Positions 7,578 to 14,175 of a stretch of DNA of 27,018 nucleotides are shown here, piece by piece. Under the pieces are notes generated by a model. The model saw nothing but the letters and a program-made list of their open reading frames with translations. It searched no databases and was not told where the DNA came from. Positions within the stretch are counted from its first letter, which is position 1, and each line of letters starts with the position of its first letter. Source of the DNA: a virus. The position numbers and the translations under genes were made by a program. The stretch is taken from positions 1 to 27,018 of the IMG/VR virus record IMGVR_UViG_3300012356_000005; one strand, written 5' to 3'.

Positions 7578-8096
7578 ATGGCCGCGACACCAGCGATCTA
7601 TCGCGCCGCAACCGTTGGTTCCTTGGCAACCGCCTCGACGACGACCTCCTTCTTTGTCATCCCGGGCAGCGCAACGCGAACTGTCCTCGTCCGTCGCATC
7701 ATTGTCTCTGGATTGACCACGGCGACGCTGGCGATCAATACGTTGCTATGCCGAAAGCTGTCGACCGCACCTACCGGCGGCACGGCCACGGACCTCGTGA
7801 AAGTTCCGCTCGATTCGGCCAGCGTGGCCTCAACACTCGGCGGAGCCGGTCTTGGCCCCCGATTCTACACGGCTGCACCGACAGACGGAACCGTTGTCGG
7901 TTCACTCGGCGTGGACATGTTCATGGCAAAATCAACAACGGTCGTTGACGGTGCTGAACCGGAGTATCGTGAGTTTCACTTCGTAACGCCCGCTGAGGTA
8001 TATCTGCGCGGAATAGCGGAGCACGTAGCGGTATCGTTAGGAACGGCCGTCATCATGAATGTCGGCATCCAAGTTGAGTGGCAGGAAATCCAATAA
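7578..8096 (+). CDS. Putative virion structural protein
   Basis: 172 residues, ATG 7578 with strong GGAGGAG at 7564-7570. Starts MAATPAIYRAATVGSLATA; then STTTSFFVIPGSATRTVLVRR, a pattern of a beta-sandwich carried by phage surface proteins with conserved RTVLVRRIIVSG. Like the preceding gene it ends in a strand-rich segment (VAVSLGTAVIMNVGIQVEW). Function not identified; the block context suggests it is exposed on the particle. Confidence 0.5.
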   Translation: MAATPAIYRAATVGSLATASTTTSFFVIPGSATRTVLVRRIIVSGLTTATLAINTLLCRKLSTAPTGGTATDLVKVPLDSASVASTLGGAGLGPRFYTAAPTDGTVVGSLGVDMFMAKSTTVVDGAEPEYREFHFVTPAEVYLRGIAEHVAVSLGTAVIMNVGIQVEWQEIQ

Positions 8097-8106
8097 CGGA
8101 GGCTCC

Positions 8107-8736
8107 ATGAGCAAGCAGGTATACCCGCATGCTGGTGCAACAAGCTCTGACATCGATCCGTCGTTGGGCCGTACGCTTGAGTACTTTGCCTGTGATACGC
8201 TGAGCGAGATCACCGAGGCCGTGGGCGCCGGCGATATGGCCTATGAGCGCTCGACAAAGAAACTTTTCGTCCATGACGGCGAGTTTCAGGCCATCGACAA
8301 GACGCAGACCGTCGTGCTCGCGAGCGATTTGGCCAGCACGTCGACGTCCTTTGTGGACGCCACGGGCCTCTCGTTCCCCGTTGTGGCCTTCGGTATCTAC
8401 TCGTTCGTGTTCACGGTGCTCTGGAAGGCGTCCTCGACGTCCTCTGGTCTCGGGCTCGGACTCACTGGGCCGGCTTCGCCGGCGCACCTAGGCATGATGC
8501 AGGTGATGCCGATCAGCTTCTCGAACATCGATACGACCTTCGCACGCAGCTACGACCAGGCCATCGCCTCGTCGAGCGTCAATGATGCGAACGCGGACAT
8601 GCTCGCAACGCTGAAGGGCATATTCGTGAACGGCGCGAACGCCGGTACGCTCCAACTACGCCGGAAGAACCAGGGTGGCAATGTCACGACGACGATCCTC
8701 GCCGGGAGCATCTGCCGCTGGCAGCAAGAGAACTAA
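8107..8736 (+). CDS. Putative fibre or decoration protein
   Basis: 209 residues from ATG 8107, with GGAGG at 8099-8103. The frame is open upstream to 8059, but only 8107 has this site. Residues 75-125 (VVLASDLASTSTSFVDATGL, FSFVFTVLWKASST and GLGLGLTGPA in order) match a beta domain I recognise from many phage and prophage structural proteins, where it often follows a short adaptor. The N-terminal part (SKKLFVHDGEFQAI-like) resembles that adaptor. The exact role on the particle is not known. Confidence 0.55.
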   Translation: MSKQVYPHAGATSSDIDPSLGRTLEYFACDTLSEITEAVGAGDMAYERSTKKLFVHDGEFQAIDKTQTVVLASDLASTSTSFVDATGLSFPVVAFGIYSFVFTVLWKASSTSSGLGLGLTGPASPAHLGMMQVMPISFSNIDTTFARSYDQAIASSSVNDANADMLATLKGIFVNGANAGTLQLRRKNQGGNVTTTILAGSICRWQQEN

Positions 8737-8742
8737 TCTCCG

Positions 8743-9486
8743 ATGTCGATCCTCCTCGCATTTCAGGGTGGAGGTCAGACCCGAGCGCTCCGAGCAGCGG
8801 GAGTAGCGCGAGGGATTGACGCAGCGCAGTGGACCGGTATCACCCACGCGCTGACGGTCGCGGGCAGTGCCACCGGCACTGATGCCATCAAGTGGACCGG
8901 TATCACGCACGGGATGATCGCCGCCGGCCTGAGCGCCGGAATAGCGGCTACGCAGCTCACGGGCTTCATACGAGGCTTGAAGGGCGCCGGCATCGCGGAA
9001 GGAATCGATCGCGCGCAGTGGACCGGCATCACGCACTCGCTACAAGGCGAGGGGATCGGTGAAGGCACGTCCGCTGTCAAGTGGACCGGTGTCACGCACG
9101 GTCTGAGCGGCGCCGGTCGAGCAGTAGGAATTGATGCCGTCAAGTGGACCGGCATCACACACGGACTCATCAGCGCCGGCCTCTCCCGTGGCGATGGCAT
9201 CATCATCGCGACTAGCGGCCAGACGCTCGTGCTCACGGGTCGAAGCATAGCCCGCGGCAATAGCCTCGTACAGTGGACCGGCATACTCCACCCCCTGACG
9301 GCCGCAGGCGCGGCCCGAGGGATCGGACGAAGTAGCCTGGTTCCCTACGTGGTCGTTCGCTTGGAGATCTGGAACGAATTCATGTCGACGCGGCGCCTTC
9401 GGGTGCTCGCGACGACCGTCGGCCCCGGGACGCCACTCTATCCCGAGGATCAGGGCTGGGTCCCGAACACGGGACAGGGCCCATAA
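8743..9486 (+). CDS. 21-residue tandem-repeat protein, probable virion protein
   Basis: 247 residues. About residues 1-198 are built from a 21-residue repeat with consensus AG-A-GIDAVKWTGITHGL. The key Trp (or its replacement) falls at 9(G), 30, 51, 72(L), 93, 114, 135, 156(A) and 178, so the period is exact apart from one extra residue before the last copy. The period is 63 bases in DNA, with GTGGACCGG-type blocks recurring. The C-terminal 48 residues are different (PYVVVRLEIWNEFMSTRRLR) and may anchor it. Such regular repeats favour a beta-solenoid or beta-prism. It sits last in the block of putative surface proteins. I know no described family with this repeat. Confidence 0.65.
   Translation: MSILLAFQGGGQTRALRAAGVARGIDAAQWTGITHALTVAGSATGTDAIKWTGITHGMIAAGLSAGIAATQLTGFIRGLKGAGIAEGIDRAQWTGITHSLQGEGIGEGTSAVKWTGVTHGLSGAGRAVGIDAVKWTGITHGLISAGLSRGDGIIIATSGQTLVLTGRSIARGNSLVQWTGILHPLTAAGAARGIGRSSLVPYVVVRLEIWNEFMSTRRLRVLATTVGPGTPLYPEDQGWVPNTGQGP
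8778..9330 (+). repeat. Coding tandem repeat, 63-base unit, about 8 copies
   Basis: Each unit encodes AG-A-GID-A-KWTGITHGL. The best conserved DNA core is GTGGACCGG followed by YRTCAC, seen at about 8830, 8893, 9019, 9082 and 9145 (spacing 63 or 126). It is not a CRISPR: there are no unrelated spacers and the frame is kept throughout. Confidence 0.75.
9460..9475 (+). other. Hairpin at the end of the repeat-protein gene
   Basis: GTCCCG-AACA-CGGGAC, a perfect 6-bp stem with a 4-base loop, just before the stop codon and upstream of the promoter-like site at 9512-9541. No T-run follows, so a terminator role is uncertain. Confidence 0.35.
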
Positions 9487-9511
9487 CCGCATAAAAAGCT
9501 GCAAGAACCAC

Positions 9512-9541
9512 TTGCGTGCACTGTCATGACAGTGGTATCTT
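9512..9541 (+). promoter_or_regulatory. Sigma70-like promoter with extended -10 and palindromic spacer (copy 2)
   Basis: TTGCGT at 9512-9517, an 18-base spacer, TGG (extended -10) at 9533-9535 and TATCTT at 9536-9541. The surrounding block matches copy 1 (1291-1330) at 29 of 40 bases. The spacer holds the perfect palindrome CACTGTCATGACAGTG (9519-9534), a likely protein-binding site. It would drive scaffold and major capsid expression. Confidence 0.62.
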
Positions 9542-9602
9542 ACATATTGGTCGCCGGCCGGTGACCGCCCGCCCCGCTGGGTAAGCGGAGAAGCTGAAGC
9601 GC

Positions 9603-9618
9603 CACGCGATCACGCGTG
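9603..9618 (+). other. Hairpin just upstream of the scaffold ribosome binding site
   Basis: CACGCG-ATCA-CGCGTG, a perfect 6-bp stem, ends two bases before AGGAG (9621-9625) for ATG 9635. A second imperfect palindrome, GGTCGCCGG/CCGGTGACC, lies at 9549-9566. They may protect or tune the leader mRNA. Confidence 0.35.
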
Positions 9619-9634
9619 AGAGGAGACGGCCCAG

Positions 9635-10453
9635 ATGAAAATCAACACGAAGCTGCCCGACGGGACCCCTACGACCATTGAGGTCTCAGACGAGGAAGTG
9701 CAGTCGACGGGCTTGTTCATGCCGACGTCCAAGTTCCAAGAAGAGCTGACCCGGCGCGGTGTGAGCATCGCCACCAAGCAGGGGTACGTGAAGCCCGAGG
9801 ACCTGACACCGGAGCAGATCAAGGAGCTGGCGACCTCGAAGGGCGTCAAGCTCGTGACGGAGCCGGATCCAGGCAAGACCGCTACCGCGATCGAGGAAGC
9901 AACCGCGCGTCAGCGCGAGTCGTGGGAGCGCAGCGAACTCACCCCCGTGAAGACGAAGGTATCGGAGCTGGAGTCCGAGAACGAGACGCTGTTGCAGCAG
10001 CAGCTGCACAGCCAGATTCTCGCGGCAGCAGCCGCGGCAGGCATCGAGAAGACGCTGCTGCGCGCGCCGAGCAAGCACTCTCTGCCCCCTATCGTCAGCA
10101 TGTTGCAGGACGCGTTCGCGTACGACGTTGACACCAAGCAGTTCTACGTCATGTCAGATGACGGTGAAGGGTTTGCATTCTCGGATAAGCCTACTGAGGA
10201 TCATCCGTACAAGGATCCCGATGAGTTCGTGAATCAGTGGGCGAGCGACAAGGCCAATGCGAAGTTCATCGAGGTGACGTCCCAGCGCGGTCCTGGTCTC
10301 CAGGGAACCGTTGGCGGCGGCCGGCCGGGACAAGGTCCCGTGCATCTCTCGAAGGCCGATTCGCGCAACGCCCGTGTCATCCAGGCAGCGCAGGCAGAAG
10401 CAATCAAGCGTGGTCTCGATCCGTACAACGGCGGGATCGTCTACGACGCTTAG
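9635..10453 (+). CDS. Probable capsid scaffolding protein
   Basis: 272 residues, directly before the coat protein gene, the usual place for a scaffold. The composition fits: acidic and helical, with a coiled-coil stretch at about residues 85-140 (SELESENETLLQQQLHSQIL then an Ala run). The C-terminal end has a basic helix (NARVIQAAQAEAIKRG) that could contact coat protein, as the C-terminal helix of P22 scaffold does. Scaffolds guide procapsid assembly and leave the head. AGGAG at 9621-9625 serves ATG 9635. Identification rests on position and composition; there is no obvious protease domain. Confidence 0.65.
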   Translation: MKINTKLPDGTPTTIEVSDEEVQSTGLFMPTSKFQEELTRRGVSIATKQGYVKPEDLTPEQIKELATSKGVKLVTEPDPGKTATAIEEATARQRESWERSELTPVKTKVSELESENETLLQQQLHSQILAAAAAAGIEKTLLRAPSKHSLPPIVSMLQDAFAYDVDTKQFYVMSDDGEGFAFSDKPTEDHPYKDPDEFVNQWASDKANAKFIEVTSQRGPGLQGTVGGGRPGQGPVHLSKADSRNARVIQAAQAEAIKRGLDPYNGGIVYDA

Positions 10454-10617
10454 CACGATAGTCAAGGCGCTCATTTAGGCCTCCCACCCCGAGGGTCATC
10501 GGAGACGCAGGTACTGTTTCCCTGGTGGTACAGCAACGCAACATAGACGTCGGCCCGGTCCACCCCGGCCGCAGTACTGAGACGTCTCACCGCCCCTATG
10601 GGGCAGGAGCAAACCGC
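10454..10617 (+). promoter_or_regulatory. Leader of the coat protein gene with palindrome and hairpin
   Basis: 164 bases between scaffold and coat. TGAGACGTCTCA at 10578-10589 is a perfect 12-base palindrome. GCCCC-TAT-GGGGC at 10592-10604 is a hairpin ending exactly at AGGAG (10605-10609) before ATG 10618. The coat frame is open to a GTG at 10525, but the ribosome binding site and protein composition favour 10618. I see no strong promoter here. Confidence 0.4.
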
Positions 10618-11766
10618 ATGGCTAACACCCTTGGCGTGTTTGATCCGATCTTCTACGCTTCGGAAGCGCTGATCTACCTGACGAACAGGCTCGGGCTCGC
10701 TAGCCGCGTCTACCGTCAGTATGATCCGGCTCCTCAGCAAAAGGGATCCACGATCAACATCGCACAGCCTGGCGTCTTCTCTGCCAGCGCGATGCCGGGC
10801 ACTGGCTCGGACATCACCCCGCAGACGATTTCCCTGGTGCTGAACAACTGGAACGGTGTCGTGCTCCAGCTCAGCGACAAGGAACTCGCGTTCACGAAGG
10901 AAAAGATCATCCAGGATCACGTGGGCCCCGCGGCCTACGCGGTCGCAAACCAGATCGACGTTGACATCGCGAAGCTGTGGACGGATGTGCCGTGGTTCGT
11001 TGCGGCCGCTGGCCCACCGTCGACCGAAGCCGACATCATCGCGGTCCGGAAGATCCAGCTCAACCAGCGCGTGCCGCTTCAGGACGGCCTGATGCACTTC
11101 ATGGTCAGCCCGAGCGTTGAGGCCGACTGGCTTGGTCGTTCCCTGTTCAACCAGGCGAACACGTCCAGCGACGGTGCAGATTCGCAGCGGCGCGGCGTGC
11201 TTGGCCAGAAGTTCGGGTACGAGCTGTTCTCGAACCAGAACGTGCAGAGCATCGTCGACACCGCCATGACCATCGTTGGTGCAGTCACGGTCACCGGCGC
11301 GACGGCGCAGTACAGCGCGACGATTACGATCACCGCGGCTACGACCTTGACGGGCACGCTGAAAAAGGGCGACGTCATCGTAGTGACCACGGGTGGCGTG
11401 GCGTACAACTACGCCGCAACGGCTGATACGGTCGCTGCATCGAACGCCCTCACCAACCTGCCGATCAGCCCCTCGCTCCGCGTGGCGGCTTTGAACGGTG
11501 ACACGGTGACGATCAGTCAGTTCAACGGCAAGCAGGCGAACCTGGCTTTCCACCGGAACGCGTTCGCGCTCGGTATGGGCGTGCTCAGCGAGCTGGGCGA
11601 CGGCAAGGGTGCCTCCATCGGGTCGGTCTCCGATCCCGTGACGGGCCTCGCCCTGCGGTCGACGGTATGGTACGACGGAAACAACGGTCAGCTAAAGCTC
11701 CGTATCGATGCGCTGTACGGTACGAAGACCTTGAACCCTGACCTGTCCGTACGGCTACACTACTAG
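10618..11766 (+). CDS. Major capsid protein, P22 coat-type
   Basis: 382 residues. The N-terminal part (FYASEALIYLTNRLGLASRV, VYRQYDPAPQQKGSTINI) and the helix KEKIIQDHVGPAAYAVANQI fit the P22-type coat family (HK97 fold). So does the C-terminal QANLAFHRNAFALGMGVLSE. Residues about 217-300 (VTVTGATAQYSATITITAAT, LKKGDVIVVTTGGVAYNY) form a beta-rich inserted domain between core segments, as an I-domain does in P22. Hundreds of copies form the head shell. Start ATG 10618 has AGGAG. A stem-loop follows the gene at 11799-11826. The fold call is by motif; the inserted domain is inferred. Confidence 0.87.
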   Translation: MANTLGVFDPIFYASEALIYLTNRLGLASRVYRQYDPAPQQKGSTINIAQPGVFSASAMPGTGSDITPQTISLVLNNWNGVVLQLSDKELAFTKEKIIQDHVGPAAYAVANQIDVDIAKLWTDVPWFVAAAGPPSTEADIIAVRKIQLNQRVPLQDGLMHFMVSPSVEADWLGRSLFNQANTSSDGADSQRRGVLGQKFGYELFSNQNVQSIVDTAMTIVGAVTVTGATAQYSATITITAATTLTGTLKKGDVIVVTTGGVAYNYAATADTVAASNALTNLPISPSLRVAALNGDTVTISQFNGKQANLAFHRNAFALGMGVLSELGDGKGASIGSVSDPVTGLALRSTVWYDGNNGQLKLRIDALYGTKTLNPDLSVRLHY

Positions 11767-11770
11767 CGTA

Positions 11771-11833
11771 GGAATGTTGTTCTAGTAGTCGTTCTTCTCT
11801 GGCGGTTGGGTCGAACCGACCGCCAGACATTCC
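11771..11833 (+). terminator. Strong stem-loop after the major capsid gene (terminator-like, no U-tract)
   Basis: CTGGCGGTTGG pairs with CCGACCGCCAG (11799-11826; 11 bp with one G-U pair, loop GTCGAA). An outer 7-bp stem is possible between GGAATGT (11771-11777) and ACATTCC (11827-11833). The missing U-tract argues against simple intrinsic termination; transcript-end protection or partial read-through is an alternative. Confidence 0.5.
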
Positions 11834-11852
11834 CCAACAAACAGGGACCTCC

Positions 11853-12227
11853 ATGACCGCAGGAATGGGACACTTCAATCTCGTCGACGGCGACAGCGTG
11901 AACGCTGTCGGTTCCGCCACGACGCCGGGCGCTGGTGCTGCGATTGCGACGATTGCCGCCGCGTCGTTGCCCAAGGGCAAGTACCGCGTCAGCATCATGC
12001 CGTCGTTTGGCGGCACGGCAGGCACGGCGAACGACATGCAGCTCAAGAAGGGTGCCACCGTGGTCGGAACGCTCTTTACGCAGGGCGCCACCGCGAACAC
12101 CGGATACGCGCGGCAGGATTTCGACCAGGTCACGCTTGATGGTGCTACCGCTCTTTCCGTGAACGCTAACGCCGGTGGCGCGGGCGTGTACCAAGCCGTC
12201 CTGACCGCAACCAAGCTGCCGGACTAA
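11853..12227 (+). CDS. Putative head decoration protein
   Basis: 124 residues, first gene after the coat protein. The body (IATIAAASLPKGKYRVSIMP, then MQLKKGATVVGTLFTQG and ALSVNANAGGAGVYQAVLTA) has the strand pattern of a small beta-sandwich I recognise from phage surface proteins that stabilise or decorate the capsid. ATG 11853 has GGGAC a few bases upstream. No cysteine or membrane segment. The position after the coat gene and the size fit a decoration protein, but a fibre domain is possible. Confidence 0.55.
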   Translation: MTAGMGHFNLVDGDSVNAVGSATTPGAGAAIATIAAASLPKGKYRVSIMPSFGGTAGTANDMQLKKGATVVGTLFTQGATANTGYARQDFDQVTLDGATALSVNANAGGAGVYQAVLTATKLPD

Positions 12228-12237
12228 AGGGGTCTTC

Positions 12238-12831
12238 ATGAAAACCGATCAGAACCGCGCGAAGCTCCGGGGCAATGTCGCTCCGCAGGTTGCTCCCGTG
12301 ATGGTACCGGAGTTCCCGATGCACGACTGGGAAGCGACGGATCTCGTCCGCACGAGCAGCATTCGGACCGAGCAGCAGGCGATCAAAGAGGGCGTCAATG
12401 ACCCGACGATCGCGGAGCACCTGAGTTCCACTCGCGGCCGGCAAGTGCCGAGCCCCGACGCGAACGCCGCCGTGTTCCAGCCACATGACAAGACGCGTGG
12501 ATTCGAGAAGGCCGAAGTCCGATGGGAGCACGGCTCCGAATCTGACTCGCAATACAACGGCATGGACGTGCAGCCGGGCGTCGCGCCGGGCGGTTTGGCG
12601 AAGGATCCGCAGTTCAACGCCAAGACCTGTATCGTGGGCGACATGGTCACGGGCCCCGATCCGAAGGCCATGGACGTTGGCCGGAAGCAGATCGATGCCA
12701 TCGTGACTGGTACGTTGATGTCTGGTGGAGAGTTCCCGCGAGCCAAGGGCCCGCGTGTTCCGCTGAAGGACTGGCCGAAGGACGAAACGAAGACGTACGT
12801 CAACAACGCGCCCGAACCGGGCAAGGAGTAG
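12238..12831 (+). CDS. Hydrophilic low-complexity protein, unknown (related to next gene)
   Basis: 197 residues, Pro/Asp/Lys-rich and probably largely disordered. Short motifs recur in the following gene: GMDVQPG versus GMDVTPN, IVGDMVTG versus VVGDMGTG, and TLMSGGEFP versus ALMSGGHYD. This suggests shared ancestry or a shared partner. ATG 12238 has AGGGG upstream. Located between decoration and neck genes, so an internal head or head-completion protein is possible. No family recognised. Confidence 0.55.
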   Translation: MKTDQNRAKLRGNVAPQVAPVMVPEFPMHDWEATDLVRTSSIRTEQQAIKEGVNDPTIAEHLSSTRGRQVPSPDANAAVFQPHDKTRGFEKAEVRWEHGSESDSQYNGMDVQPGVAPGGLAKDPQFNAKTCIVGDMVTGPDPKAMDVGRKQIDAIVTGTLMSGGEFPRAKGPRVPLKDWPKDETKTYVNNAPEPGKE

Positions 12832-12834
12832 GTC

Positions 12835-13590
12835 ATGATCGAGCAAATGGGAGCCGCAACGGGCGCCGGCGAAGTCAACAAGGTTGACAAGGGTTGGCCG
12901 CCTAAGTCCATGAACCAGAAGATGCTGAAGCAACAGGGCGAGGACCGCGGCAACATCGACGCGCTCATGAGCGGTGGGCACTACGATCCGTCAACCGTGA
13001 CGGGCGCGAGCGAGGGCATGGACGTCACGCCGAACGAGAGCACTCCGTACGGTGGTGGCGAGAACGCGCACGTGGCGGGCGGCACCTATGGCTTCACGGG
13101 TGTCCCGGCCGTTGGCACGAAGGTCGAACCGTATCCTGAGATCGATTCGCTCATCTACAAGGGAGAGCCGATCGGCGCGGGGTATCAGCCGCGCAACATG
13201 GTCCCCGTGACCGAGACGCCTGGCAATTCCAAGGTGGTCGGTGACATGGGTACCGGGATGCCGAGAGACGGCGAGTTCTCCGGTCCCGCGAAGATCGGGC
13301 CCGGCAACATGGTATCGGACTTCGAGGCCAGTGAGGCTCGTGACTCTGGCGCCGAGGACACGTTCACGGCGCCTCTCGTCGGCGACCTGTTCGCTGGCAT
13401 GCCGTGGGATGGCAGCTCGACCGAGAAGCACATGGCCTCGCAGCTGTCGCCCGAAGGGCTCGTCACGGGCAACGAAAAGGGTGCCTATGCGCCTGGCGTC
13501 AACAAGCCCACCGTCGTGCCGCCTGTTGGCACGCGTCCATCGAACGATCGTGGCATCGCGGGTTCCGCCGACATCAAGGCGGGGGAGTAA
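12835..13590 (+). CDS. Gly/Pro-rich protein, unknown (related to previous gene)
   Basis: 251 residues with AAGGAG at 12823-12828 and ATG 12835, 3 bases after the previous stop. It repeats motifs of the previous gene (LMSGG, GMDV-P, VGDM-TG) and has internal echoes: VVGDMGTGMPRDGEF and LVGDLFAGMPWDGS. Composition (Gly, Pro, Asn, Asp) suggests an extended flexible protein. No transmembrane or catalytic motif seen. It could be a minor capsid component; function not known. Confidence 0.55.
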   Translation: MIEQMGAATGAGEVNKVDKGWPPKSMNQKMLKQQGEDRGNIDALMSGGHYDPSTVTGASEGMDVTPNESTPYGGGENAHVAGGTYGFTGVPAVGTKVEPYPEIDSLIYKGEPIGAGYQPRNMVPVTETPGNSKVVGDMGTGMPRDGEFSGPAKIGPGNMVSDFEASEARDSGAEDTFTAPLVGDLFAGMPWDGSSTEKHMASQLSPEGLVTGNEKGAYAPGVNKPTVVPPVGTRPSNDRGIAGSADIKAGE

Positions 13591-13593
13591 TCC

Positions 13594-13770
13594 ATGGCCC
13601 CCTACAAGGTAACGGGTAAGCTCGGCACGGGCTCGCGCTTCAAGAAGTTGAAGAGCACGCTCGGCAAGCGTCCGGGGATCAAGAACCCCGGTGCTCTGGC
13701 CGCATTCATCGGCCGGAAGAAGTTTGGACCGAAGAAGTTCGCGAAGCTGTCCTCTCACGGACGCAAGTAG
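13594..13770 (+). CDS. Small basic phage protein
   Basis: 58 residues, ATG 13594 with GGGGGAG at 13581-13587. Sequence MAPYKVTGKLGTGSRFKKLK continues into GIKNPGALAAFIGRKKFGPK. I recognise this as a widespread short phage protein, rich in Lys and Gly, with the NPGALAA-IGRKK core. It is often found in head gene blocks; function unknown. It may bind DNA because of its charge. Confidence 0.7.
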   Translation: MAPYKVTGKLGTGSRFKKLKSTLGKRPGIKNPGALAAFIGRKKFGPKKFAKLSSHGRK

Positions 13771-13775
13771 TCACC

Positions 13776-14135
13776 GTGACCAAGCCGACGGGCAAAGGTC
13801 GTGGATTCAATCGTCGTGGCATGGAGAGTCCGCGTACGCAGCACGCTACACGGAGTCCCACCATTCGAGATTTGGAATGGGCCGCTGGATTCGTTGAAGG
13901 AGAAGCTTCCTTTCAGAACCAGGCGGGCTCGCCGACGATGCATGCCCCACAGGTGAATCGAGAGCCGTTGGTGCGCATGCTGGTGCTCTTCGGTGGCACT
14001 ATCGATCCGCCGCGCAAGGTTGGTAGTCCGACGAGTTGCTGGCGCATCAGCGGCGCCCGTGCTCGCGGCGTCATGCTCACTCTCTATCCGCTGTTATCCG
14101 AGAAGCGGAAACAACAGATTCTGGCCTGCGTGTAG
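13776..14135 (+). CDS. LAGLIDADG-like homing endonuclease domain protein
   Basis: 119 residues. LEWAAGFVEGEASFQ is a single LAGLIDADG-type motif (helix followed by the acidic Glu-Gly-Glu). Then PQVNREPLVRMLVLFGG and WRISGARARGVMLTLYPLLS follow the order of this fold. Such small single-motif proteins act as dimers when active and are frequent in phage genomes. GTG 13776 is 5 bases after the previous stop and has no strong site; ATG 13821 is an alternative. It sits just upstream of a structural gene with an in-frame TAG, as the GIY-YIG gene does for the portal. Activity is not certain. Confidence 0.65.
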   Translation: MTKPTGKGRGFNRRGMESPRTQHATRSPTIRDLEWAAGFVEGEASFQNQAGSPTMHAPQVNREPLVRMLVLFGGTIDPPRKVGSPTSCWRISGARARGVMLTLYPLLSEKRKQQILACV

Positions 14136-14175
14136 CCTCGCTCACGTAGCGTAGCTGGGGGGTGACTCAGGAAGT

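Noticed and set aside
8778-9330. 63-base repeats as a CRISPR array
   Set aside because: Repeats are contiguous and coding; there are no unique spacers and the frame is kept.
9487-9634. tRNA-like fold upstream of the scaffold gene
   Set aside because: Several small hairpins but no T-loop GTTCRA element or cloverleaf that I could fold.
10471-11553. 360-codon minus-strand open frame opposite the coat gene
   Set aside because: Mirrors the coat codon pattern, Arg/Asp/Val-rich, no recognisable domain.
12166-13758. Two long minus-strand frames opposite the low-complexity genes
   Set aside because: Same antisense effect; the plus-strand frames have ribosome binding sites and tight junctions.
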